From contig JAUIBH010000011.1 in the NCBI GenBank assembly GCA_030427985.1, forward strand, positions 1 to 64,000: a DNA stretch of 64,000 nt, read 5' to 3'. The translations under genes were made by a program, and so were the position numbers. The notes below the pieces were generated by a model. It was not told the origin of the DNA. It did no database searches and saw nothing but the letters and a program-made list of their open reading frames with translations. Source of the DNA: Bacteroidia bacterium (lineage in GTDB: Bacteria > Bacteroidota > Bacteroidia > Flavobacteriales > Flavobacteriaceae). Positions 18,778 to 25,701 of this stretch are shown one piece after another. How positions within the stretch are numbered: position 1 is the stretch's first letter; each line of letters begins with the position of its first letter.

Positions 18778-18900
18778 GTATAACCGTCAGTTACGGGTTA
18801 AAATGCGTTAATTTTCGGTTTGGCACAAACTTTAGCAATTCCGAGTGGATTCGGACGTAGTCGAATCCGCCGTAATTGCGGTTATACATTGTTGTACACC
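18778..18900. repeat. attC-like imperfect palindrome with GTTGTACACC end
   Basis: The element is bounded by GTATAACCG (18778-18786) and CGGTTATAC (18879-18887). The outer arms GTATAACCGTCAGTTACGG and CCGTAATTGCGGTTATAC are complementary with few mismatches. Inside, GCAATTCCGAGTGGATTCGG (18836-18855) pairs imperfectly with TCGAATCCGCCGTAATTGC (18861-18879). It is followed by ATT and GTTGTACACC (18891-18900), whose inverse GGTGTACAAC occurs on the far side of the adjacent gene at 19424-19433. Integron attC sites have this kind of long imperfect stem with GTT/AAC ends, but the core does not match GTTRRRY exactly. Confidence 0.6.
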
Positions 18901-18905
18901 GTTTT

Positions 18906-19421
18906 TTATTCAGTCGGGATTTTATATTTTCCATCTGTTAGTTCCCAATTATTTTTCTTTCGGTCAAACACAAATCTCATATCAGGAACGTAGCCATTTG
19001 TTCCGCCACAATCTAATGCAAAATCCGCTTTTTTAAATTTCAGTCCATTGTTGAAATGAATTTTCCGCTTTCCAGTAACATTTACAATTCCAAAATTCAC
19101 GTCAACTGTATCAATTCCGATTATTTTGTGAGTCAGACGCAAAACCTGAATTGTCTTTTTTTCTTTAATCGATAAGTCGATTAGTTCTTCATTAGTCAAG
19201 AATTTGTATCGGTCAGATGCGTTCAGTTTGGAAATCCGTTTTCCGTTTTCATTCAGTTCGATATATTTCCATCCGCTTGATAGTAAAAGGTCAAATCTGC
19301 TGTTTAGGGCTTTGACATAAATACTGTCTAATTCGCTTTTTTCAATAGAATTCAGTTTGTTTTCTTGTCCAAATGACAAAAATCCGATAAAGGTCAATAT
19401 GATTACAAATGCTTTTCTCAA
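18906..19421 (-). CDS. Orphan secreted protein in a cassette-like setting
   Basis: I do not recognise the family. The frame extends upstream to 19706, but that part crosses repeats and a terminator. I place the start at the TTG at 19421, directly before a clear signal peptide (RKAFVIILTFIGFLSFGQ), giving 171 residues. The mature part is hydrophilic, lysine-rich, with one cysteine in ALDCGGTNGYVPDMRF and ends WELTDGKYKIPTE. No membrane segment or known motif is seen. Codon use is more AT-rich than in the flanking gld and DAO genes. The gene is closely wrapped by inverted GTTGTACACC motifs and palindromes, as in a mobile gene cassette; it has no operon partners. Confidence 0.6.
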   Translation of the reverse strand: MRKAFVIILTFIGFLSFGQENKLNSIEKSELDSIYVKALNSRFDLLLSSGWKYIELNENGKRISKLNASDRYKFLTNEELIDLSIKEKKTIQVLRLTHKIIGIDTVDVNFGIVNVTGKRKIHFNNGLKFKKADFALDCGGTNGYVPDMRFVFDRKKNNWELTDGKYKIPTE

Positions 19422-19423
19422 AT

Positions 19424-19468
19424 GGTGTACAACGTTATAAGATATGAATCGTTTTAATGATTTATATC
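19424..19468. repeat. Right boundary motif and hairpin of the cassette-like element
   Basis: GGTGTACAAC (19424-19433) is the exact inverse of GTTGTACACC at 18891-18900, and GTTATAA follows. It is next to a hairpin with arms GATATGAATC and GATTTATATC (9 of 10 pairs). Together with the left palindrome it encloses exactly one gene. Confidence 0.55.
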
Positions 19469-19612
19469 GACCGATACGTGAAGTTAGGATTTTTAAAGGA
19501 AAAAGTCCAGCTAGAATTGACGGATTACGGTTGAAAATTGATGGTAAATGAAGCTTTAGAGCTTTTATCAGTTGGATTCCTATGCAGATAAGAATGTGAT
19601 AGTTCATTAAAC

Positions 19613-19640
19613 AAAAAAACGCCGCACTTTTGTGCGGCGT
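19613..19640 (-). terminator. Rho-independent terminator of the gld cluster
   Basis: A perfect 9-bp GC-rich stem, ACGCCGCAC (19619-19627) and GTGCGGCGT (19632-19640), with loop TTTT, followed on the minus strand by a run of seven T. It lies about 107 bases after the gldN stop. Confidence 0.9.
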
Positions 19641-19746
19641 TAGTTGTAATGAATTGGAAATTGTTTGTGAGATCCCGAAACAAGTTCGGAATAATTCAAC
19701 CATCAACTTTGACCAACTGCAAGGCAGTTTTCAAAGTTGGGTTTCA

Positions 19747-20649
19747 TTAATACGCCCACATATCTTGCTCCCTGTCTCTTATCTGCTCTTTGATTCGTTG
19801 AGCTTCCAAGAGCTGGAACAATGCATTGTCAAAAATATATTCGTCTATTTTACGGTCTTCATGAACGTTTTCCTCTTTGTAGATAACTCCGTTGAAGCGG
19901 CGTGCGTTCAACAAAGCATCAAAGGAAATGGGTCTTGCGGAGTTGCGTTGGTTGTACACCTTGGCATCGTGCAAAATTTTTCGTGCAGCAGGGTACCATA
20001 CCCAGAACAATTCTACTTTGTTCTGCCCTGGATCAACAGATTCATCATCGATGAAGTTAACATCAGGGGCAACTGGGGCAATTCCCAATAAACGATACTT
20101 AAGCTCTCCTTGGCGTTTATCAAAATACCAGATTCCTTTAATTCGGTACTCTTCAATATCTGCGGCGGTAAGATCTCTTTTGTTAATGAACTCCGGAGAA
20201 ATTTGCTCACCCGCATTGTATTGCTCGTACCCAAGGTCCGTGGTATCCACTTTGCTCAAAGTAGCCGATAGATCTTCCAACTTACGCTTTTCGGTAAAGT
20301 AGGAGTCGGTATAGACCTCGGTCAGTTTTCCATTTCTGATGTTTTTCATCAAAACGTGGTATAGTGACCTTCTATCCTTTCCAATACCAATGGTGTCCGT
20401 TGGATAGTAAAGCGGAAAGTTGACTCTCTCGTCAAGATCGATGATTTCCCATACGGTCTTGGACCAAAGGATATCCCTGTCATCCACATAACCGTACTCT
20501 AATGGTTCATCGGCATCTTGCTCTATTTGAGCTTGGGTTTTTTTACCGATATCTTCGGGTAACTTGGCATTTAAAATGTTTGCCTGCCCCATCATTGATA
20601 CGGGCAATACCCCTAACAATCCGATTATTAATGCATTTTTCCAATTCAT
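19747..20649 (-). CDS. gldN: Gliding motility / type IX secretion protein GldN
   Basis: A 300-residue secreted protein; I take the ATG at 20649 (MNWKNALIIGLLGVLPVS, signal peptide) in preference to a GTG two codons upstream. The sequence matches GldN in length, in the LEYGYVDDRDILWSKTVWE block and in the LNARRFNGVIYKEENVHED region. GldN (PorN) associates with the GldK lipoprotein to form the ring of the type IX secretion system on the periplasmic face of the outer membrane. It is the last gene of gldK-L-M-N, 18 bases after gldM, and is followed by a strong terminator. Confidence 0.95.
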   Translation of the reverse strand: MNWKNALIIGLLGVLPVSMMGQANILNAKLPEDIGKKTQAQIEQDADEPLEYGYVDDRDILWSKTVWEIIDLDERVNFPLYYPTDTIGIGKDRRSLYHVLMKNIRNGKLTEVYTDSYFTEKRKLEDLSATLSKVDTTDLGYEQYNAGEQISPEFINKRDLTAADIEEYRIKGIWYFDKRQGELKYRLLGIAPVAPDVNFIDDESVDPGQNKVELFWVWYPAARKILHDAKVYNQRNSARPISFDALLNARRFNGVIYKEENVHEDRKIDEYIFDNALFQLLEAQRIKEQIRDREQDMWAY

Positions 20650-20667
20650 GATCACTTGTATACTTTT

Positions 20668-22239
20668 TTAGTTTGTAATCTCAACAACAACAGGAGATAC
20701 CTTTTTCAACTTATAGGTCTTGTTGTTGGTGATGTACGCTTGGATATCAAAAATCTGAACAGCGTCACCTCTACCGGCCCTTCTCAAGGCTGATTTGGCT
20801 CTAGCGTCCAATTTGTTACCGTTAACTACTACTGTAGGTTGACCTGGCACTTTAAACTTGAACTGGCCAACGGCTAGGTTCAAATCAAAGTCGAAGTCTT
20901 CCAACATGGCTCCGATGGTAGAAATCTCCAAGTTTCTTCTTGGCATTTGAATGCTACCAGACTCACCACGTACAGTACCTGCAGGTCTTGGAATATCCTT
21001 GATACGGAACTCAGACTTGGTAGAGATACCTTTTCCATCTGGCAATGTACCTGAAGCCGTAATGGTTACGCTTCTACCTGTACCTGGGTTCATAACGTAT
21101 TGGCTACCACTTCTTCTGGTAAGACCAGGAGCGTTGGCACTAACTTTGTTATCTGGAATACCAGGAATGGAGATGGTCATTGGGTTGGCCACACCACGGT
21201 ATACTACGTTCATTTTATCCGCAGAGATAACCGCTGCGTTAGGCATAGAGATGGTTGCAAAAGTGTTGTTCACCTCTACAGGCACCTCGTTACCATCCTG
21301 CATATAGGTCATGGTTCCTTTAATGGTGTGATCACCTGGGGTACCGGCACTGATCAACATTTTGATACCACCAGCTTCCAATTCGTAATCTTTACCTTCT
21401 GTTAATGGTCTTCCGTCCAAAGTCAACTCAGCTTTTACAGGAGTGGAAGTCTTGTCAGTTTTACTAACAATGATCTTACCATCATATTTCTCACCTGAAT
21501 AGTAAGCTGTTTTTGGAGCAGACAATGCACTGGCAAAGTTGGTCAAGGACACAGCCTCGGTCAACTCACCTTCCAAAAGGGTTTTCAATACTTCTTGCTC
21601 AGTGGTTTTAATATCGGCCTGCAACTGGGTCATCTTGGTCAAAGAGGCTACCAATGGGAAACCTTCGTAGTGATAGTTGATCCAATCTTGACGTGTACCG
21701 TCTCTTTTTTCAACCTTACCGTCAGCATCACCCGTAGCAAAACGAGTTTTAACCGCTGATTTCAATGACTCAAACTCACCTTCTGGCAAAGCGTTGATCA
21801 CACCTTCACGGTAGGCATTGATCTGATCCATGAATTTTTTTCCTTCTGGGCCCAAATTGTCGCCCTGAAAGAATTTTTGGTCCAAGTAATCAGACTTATC
21901 CATAACCACATAGTCTTTTGGATCTTCCAAATCTGCGGTCATTTCTTTCTTCAGTCCTTCCAAATAAGCATAATACTCATCTGAAAGTTGTTTGATCTCT
22001 TGAGCGTTTTGGTACAGTTCGCCGTACTCTTCCTCGTTCTCACCGGCTTTGGTTTCCAAGCTGGCCATGAAGCTGGAGTTGTTTGCGTCCATGTTAGTAT
22101 TGGAAGTTTCCAGCTTTTCGTTCATTAGTCCGAAAGCGGCAAGTACTTCCTTGCTCATATTAAGGGCCAACATCGCGATGAAGATCAAATACATAAGGTT
22201 GATCATCTTCTGACGTGGCGTTTGTTTTCCTGATGCCAT
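20668..22239 (-). CDS. gldM: Gliding motility / type IX secretion motor protein GldM
   Basis: A 523-residue protein with one membrane helix near the N-terminus (about 12-34, MINLMYLIFIAMLALNM) and a long periplasmic part made of four domains in known GldM structures. GldM forms an asymmetric dimeric shaft that passes through a GldL pentamer and is thought to transmit proton-driven rotation to the GldK/N ring. The N-terminal segment KQTPRQKMINLMYLIFIAML is strongly conserved. It lies between gldL (70-base gap) and gldN. Confidence 0.96.
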   Translation of the reverse strand: MASGKQTPRQKMINLMYLIFIAMLALNMSKEVLAAFGLMNEKLETSNTNMDANNSSFMASLETKAGENEEEYGELYQNAQEIKQLSDEYYAYLEGLKKEMTADLEDPKDYVVMDKSDYLDQKFFQGDNLGPEGKKFMDQINAYREGVINALPEGEFESLKSAVKTRFATGDADGKVEKRDGTRQDWINYHYEGFPLVASLTKMTQLQADIKTTEQEVLKTLLEGELTEAVSLTNFASALSAPKTAYYSGEKYDGKIIVSKTDKTSTPVKAELTLDGRPLTEGKDYELEAGGIKMLISAGTPGDHTIKGTMTYMQDGNEVPVEVNNTFATISMPNAAVISADKMNVVYRGVANPMTISIPGIPDNKVSANAPGLTRRSGSQYVMNPGTGRSVTITASGTLPDGKGISTKSEFRIKDIPRPAGTVRGESGSIQMPRRNLEISTIGAMLEDFDFDLNLAVGQFKFKVPGQPTVVVNGNKLDARAKSALRRAGRGDAVQIFDIQAYITNNKTYKLKKVSPVVVEITN

Positions 22240-22309
22240 GTTTATCTAATTAGAATTATAAATTAATTTGATTTGGGTTTTTGTTGATATCGCTTAATTG
22301 ATATCCTAA

Positions 22310-22966
22310 TTAGTTTCTTCCGCCCATAGCGGTAAGCATACCACCGTAAACTCCGTTCAAGGAAGAAAGGTTGGTTGCCAAAGATTCCATTTGGTCTTTC
22401 AATGCACCTGCATTTTGTACCACTTCCTCGTTGATGGAAGCTTGACGGCTAGCGCTTTCCAATTGAACTTTGTACAAGCTGTTCAAAGATTCCATTTGAG
22501 CGGCAGCATGAGACAATTCCTCAGAGTATTTCTTGGTGTGCTGGATTGCATCTGTAGTAGGAGCAATATTTTTAGCGGCACCTTCAAAACTCTTGATACT
22601 TTCACCCAAGCTTGAGAAAAGCTCAGAATCAATATTGGCTTCTTTAAGAAGATCATCCAATTTTCTGGAAAGAATACCTTCAGCTTCTTTAGCGTCTTTA
22701 GCATCTTGCTTTCTTTTGGAATCTGCTTCACCACCCGCTAATTCTGGGTATACCAAAGACCAATCGAATTCATCGTCTACTGGTTCAAATGCGCTGATCG
22801 CAAAGATCAATGCTTCAGTAATAAGTCCAACTGCAAGAAGTAGTCCACCTGTAAGGGGTCCAAACTCCCAGTGAAGGATCTTGAACAATGCACCAATAAT
22901 TACTACCGATGCTCCAAGCCCGTAGGCCATGTTAAACAGCTTTTTTGTTGATTTTGACTGTGCCAT
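22310..22966 (-). CDS. gldL: Gliding motility / type IX secretion motor protein GldL
   Basis: A 218-residue protein with two membrane helices (about 12-32 and 38-60) and a cytoplasmic helical tail. Polar residues in the membrane part are K29, H32, E51 and E61; with a shift of two these match K27, H30, E49 and E59, which I recall as the proton-pathway residues of Flavobacterium johnsoniae GldL. The protein therefore looks like an intact proton-driven stator forming a pentamer around GldM. It lies 80 bases after gldK. Confidence 0.96.
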   Translation of the reverse strand: MAQSKSTKKLFNMAYGLGASVVIIGALFKILHWEFGPLTGGLLLAVGLITEALIFAISAFEPVDDEFDWSLVYPELAGGEADSKRKQDAKDAKEAEGILSRKLDDLLKEANIDSELFSSLGESIKSFEGAAKNIAPTTDAIQHTKKYSEELSHAAAQMESLNSLYKVQLESASRQASINEEVVQNAGALKDQMESLATNLSSLNGVYGGMLTAMGGRN

Positions 22967-23045
22967 AATTCTAGTTTTAATTAAGTTATATAAATAAGTA
23001 TTTGGTTACTGGTTTATTTATATAATGTTCTCTCTCTTTTTGTTT

Positions 23046-24422
23046 TTATAATCCGCTTCTGCCATTGGTTGAATCTTCCTCACCCATATAATCCTGTACC
23101 GTTCTAAATCCGATATAGCTTCTTGCGGAATCTTGGTACTCATAATCACGGGTACTCACTTGAAGGAAGTACGCAACATCTTTCCATGAACCACCTCGGA
23201 TTACCTTACGCTTATTGTCCTGGGAACCAATATTAGGGTTCATTGTTGACAAATATTCGTAAGCACCTTGGTCAAAGCTGGAGTTGGTCCATTCCGAAAC
23301 ATTACCTGCCATATTGTACAGGTTGTAATCGTTTGGCTCAAAGGATTTTGCCTCCACAGTGTATAAAGCGGCATCTGCGGCGTAATCTCCACGTTGTGGC
23401 TTAAAGTTGGCCATAAAGCAACCCGTATCACTGATCACATACGGACCACCCCATGGGTAAGATCCTCCTTCAATACCACCTCTGGCGGCATACTCCCATT
23501 CAGCTTCGGTAGGCAATCTAAATTGGTTCACGAATTGCTTTCCGCGGCTTTTTTGGTCATCGTTCTTAAACTTGGTCCTCCAGTTACAAAATGCTTTGGC
23601 CTGCATCCAGTTGACCCCTACAACAGGGTAATCGCTGTATGCATCATGCCAAAAATAATCATTGTGCATGGGTTCGTTATAGGAATATTCAAAATCCCTG
23701 ATCCACACGGTGGTATCTGGATAGATCTCCAATTCCTCCTGTTTTATAAAATCTTTTCTGCTCCCAGTTCTGGCACGGGCCGCAGCCTCAATGTCCATCC
23801 AGTTGTACTTGTATTTTAACTGGGTTACATCTATGGACCTCAACCCATTATAGCTTTCCTCTTCAGGAAGGTAAATGGAATCCATGACCTCGGCATAGTA
23901 CTCATCTGGGTACTCGGAAGTGTCCCATACCAAGTCTACATCCTTGTTCAATGCCCTTCCTTCATAATAATTATCTCCCATACCCGCATAATTATCGAGC
24001 ATGTACTTATCATAAACGGAAAGTTCTGTGGTATCGGTATCCTTAAAGGCATACTCTCCAATACCTTCATCTTCTGCTCCCATACCCAATTCATCGGCCA
24101 AAATGGCCAATTTGGTCCTTACAATGGAATCTTTTACCCACTCTACAAACTGACGGTACTCACTATTTGTGATTTCCGTGTCATCCATGTAAAAAGAACG
24201 GACGGTAACCGTTCTTGTAGGTGCGTTCAAAACTTTAGCTTGGTCCTCATCGGCTTTTCCCATTACGAAGGCGCCACGAGGAATAAGTTCCATCCCATAC
24301 GGTTTCTCCGGATGCCATTTTTTTCCAGGGGCCCCAACTAACTCACCTTTTGACCTTGATTTTGAGCCACAACTGCTAAGCAAAAAAACAAGTGCTATAG
24401 ATGATAAGAATAGCTTTCTCAT
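23046..24422 (-). CDS. gldK: Gliding motility / type IX secretion lipoprotein GldK
   Basis: A 458-residue outer-membrane lipoprotein (lipobox LLSSC, cysteine 18) with a formylglycine-generating-enzyme/sulfatase-modifying fold: GAFVMGKADEDQ, FYMDDTEITNSEYRQFVEW, RLPTEAEWEYAARGG, NMAGNVSEW and KVIRGGSW. In GldK this fold is structural and forms the ring with GldN. It is the first gene of the cluster, 120 bases after the arginase-like gene, with a promoter-like box at 24483-24490. The length is normal for the family. Confidence 0.96.
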   Translation of the reverse strand: MRKLFLSSIALVFLLSSCGSKSRSKGELVGAPGKKWHPEKPYGMELIPRGAFVMGKADEDQAKVLNAPTRTVTVRSFYMDDTEITNSEYRQFVEWVKDSIVRTKLAILADELGMGAEDEGIGEYAFKDTDTTELSVYDKYMLDNYAGMGDNYYEGRALNKDVDLVWDTSEYPDEYYAEVMDSIYLPEEESYNGLRSIDVTQLKYKYNWMDIEAAARARTGSRKDFIKQEELEIYPDTTVWIRDFEYSYNEPMHNDYFWHDAYSDYPVVGVNWMQAKAFCNWRTKFKNDDQKSRGKQFVNQFRLPTEAEWEYAARGGIEGGSYPWGGPYVISDTGCFMANFKPQRGDYAADAALYTVEAKSFEPNDYNLYNMAGNVSEWTNSSFDQGAYEYLSTMNPNIGSQDNKRKVIRGGSWKDVAYFLQVSTRDYEYQDSARSYIGFRTVQDYMGEEDSTNGRSGL

Positions 24423-24482
24423 ACTTTAGGTTAAATTATTCGATTCAAGATTATAAACTGCTCTACACAAATTCATTACTCT

Positions 24483-24490
24483 CAAAACTA
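24483..24490 (-). promoter_or_regulatory. Possible promoter -7 box of gldKLMN
   Basis: The minus strand reads TAGTTTTG (TAnnTTTG), about 60 bases ahead of the gldK ATG in the only sizeable gap between topA and gldN. No convincing -33 element at the standard spacing. Confidence 0.4.
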
Positions 24491-24542
24491 CTTTTTGAAT
24501 GAATTATTGTGTAAAATCAATTAATGCCAAAAATTAATTTGT

Positions 24543-25700
24543 TTAGTTAAAGCCCTTTCTGTAGGCCTTGAACCACCTTTCTGGAATGTTTTGGTTGCAA
24601 GCATCCAAATAGTCCCCCTCGGTGCAAGGTAATAACGCAACCGAATTTGTTTTAGTATGTTCAGGTAAAATTGATGGGACTTCTACCCACCATCGTTCGG
24701 TAACATGGCTCTTATAAAAGACCAGTTCCTCAGTATCCGTGGGCACAGTGAATTTGGTAAAATCCTCACTTTTTGAAGTTGGGGTTTCCTTTATCCTAAA
24801 GCTCAACCCCTCTATAAAGTACCAGATAATCTGGGCAATCATTTGAAAAGCCTGATGGGAGTTTTCCCCCTCGTAGATGCCAAACAAGGAAACGCGATCA
24901 CTGATACCGGCATACCTTGCAATGGTACAGATTTCCCTGCCGGTGAAACCATTGGGCGAAAAGTTTTTGGACAATCCCATTTCACTGGCACGAATGGCAC
25001 GTAGGTCCAAACTCACAATATCGCTGCTTCGCAACACCGGTTCGGTCAATTCTATATCCGAAGCTATCTCCCCCAATCGGTAGGCATCAAAGAAAAGACG
25101 CTCCATTAAATCAACTTCCTCTTGGGCATTAAAATAACTTTGATATCCAATATTGGAAAAGTTGAAAAGGTTATTGGGTTTATCGGTAATAATTCTACTC
25201 ATATAGGAATGGGAGGAGATTAATTCGTCATCCTCACCAAAGTCAAACCGACTGTCAATGGACACCAAATTGACCATTTCCTTGATCTTATCAAAAGCGC
25301 GATAGGTAGGAAAAGTAATGTCTTGGGTACATCCTATTACAATGGGAATGATATTTTCTTCCAGTAGTCCAGCTACAATCTCCTTCACCACAAAGTAGGT
25401 GTCTTCCACCGTGTCGCCCTCTTCCACATCCCCAATATCGATAATGGTGGAGTTCCAGTTACCCATCATTAGGCGGTACAACTGGATTCGGATTTCATCC
25501 ACATCCAACTTTTCGGTCTTTTTTTCAAATGCATTTCTGGACTCCAGCACACCAAAAATGGCAACATCGGCATGGGCAAAGACAGGAAGCCCGTCTTTTT
25601 CTGTATGTACAAAGATGTTCTTGCCCAATGATTGTTGCGGCAATAATTCCGAAAATGCCAGCACTTTGTCCTTAACAGGAACCAAAAAATCGAATGCCAT
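24543..25700 (-). CDS. Arginase/formimidoylglutamase-fold protein with altered metal site
   Basis: A 385-residue protein starting at the ATG at 25700 (MAFDFLVPVKD), two bases after the topA stop; a longer open frame runs back into topA and is not used. It has the ureohydrolase core (about 110-345), but the metal-ligand motifs are changed: GGDHS is replaced by GCTQD, DAHxD by DSRFD and DxDxxDP by DLRAIRA. Three aspartates remain, but both metal-binding histidines are lost. It is probably not an active arginase or formimidoylglutamase and may have a structural or binding role. Its position between topA and gldK is one I recall from other flavobacteria. Confidence 0.8.
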   Translation of the reverse strand: MAFDFLVPVKDKVLAFSELLPQQSLGKNIFVHTEKDGLPVFAHADVAIFGVLESRNAFEKKTEKLDVDEIRIQLYRLMMGNWNSTIIDIGDVEEGDTVEDTYFVVKEIVAGLLEENIIPIVIGCTQDITFPTYRAFDKIKEMVNLVSIDSRFDFGEDDELISSHSYMSRIITDKPNNLFNFSNIGYQSYFNAQEEVDLMERLFFDAYRLGEIASDIELTEPVLRSSDIVSLDLRAIRASEMGLSKNFSPNGFTGREICTIARYAGISDRVSLFGIYEGENSHQAFQMIAQIIWYFIEGLSFRIKETPTSKSEDFTKFTVPTDTEELVFYKSHVTERWWVEVPSILPEHTKTNSVALLPCTEGDYLDACNQNIPERWFKAYRKGFN

Positions 25701-25701
25701 A

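Larger units (their letters stand above)
18556..18905. other. Intergenic region with G/T-rich tract and attC-like palindrome
   Basis: There is no gene in this 350-base stretch. From left to right it holds the DAO promoter box, a short segment resembling a dispersed flavobacterial repeat (TTGACACGAATTACACC, about 18614-18630), a G/T-rich low-complexity tract of GGGTT-like words (about 18648-18708), and the 110-base palindromic element at 18778-18887 followed by GTTGTACACC. Confidence 0.6.
19422..19746. other. Intergenic region between cassette gene and gldN
   Basis: It contains the GGTGTACAACGTTATAA end motif (19424-19440), an adjoining hairpin GATATGAATC/GATTTATATC (19441-19450, 19459-19468), a further stretch to about 19550 that reads open on the plus strand but has no start, the gld terminator (19613-19640) and a small dispersed-repeat-like palindrome (TCCCGAAAC, GTTCGGA, about 19673-19690). 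No real gene is seen. Confidence 0.55.

Noticed and set aside
18820-18837. TTGGCACAAACTTTAGC as a sigma-54 promoter
   Set aside because: GG and GC are 11 instead of 10 bases apart and it lies inside the palindromic element, with no gene starting downstream on that strand.
18778-18900. Reading this palindrome as a simple terminator
   Set aside because: There is no T-run after the stem and the arms are much longer and more imperfect than in the other terminators of the window.
19422-19706. N-terminal extension of the orphan secreted-protein gene
   Set aside because: The extension crosses the boundary repeat and the gld terminator; a signal peptide begins only at the TTG at 19421.
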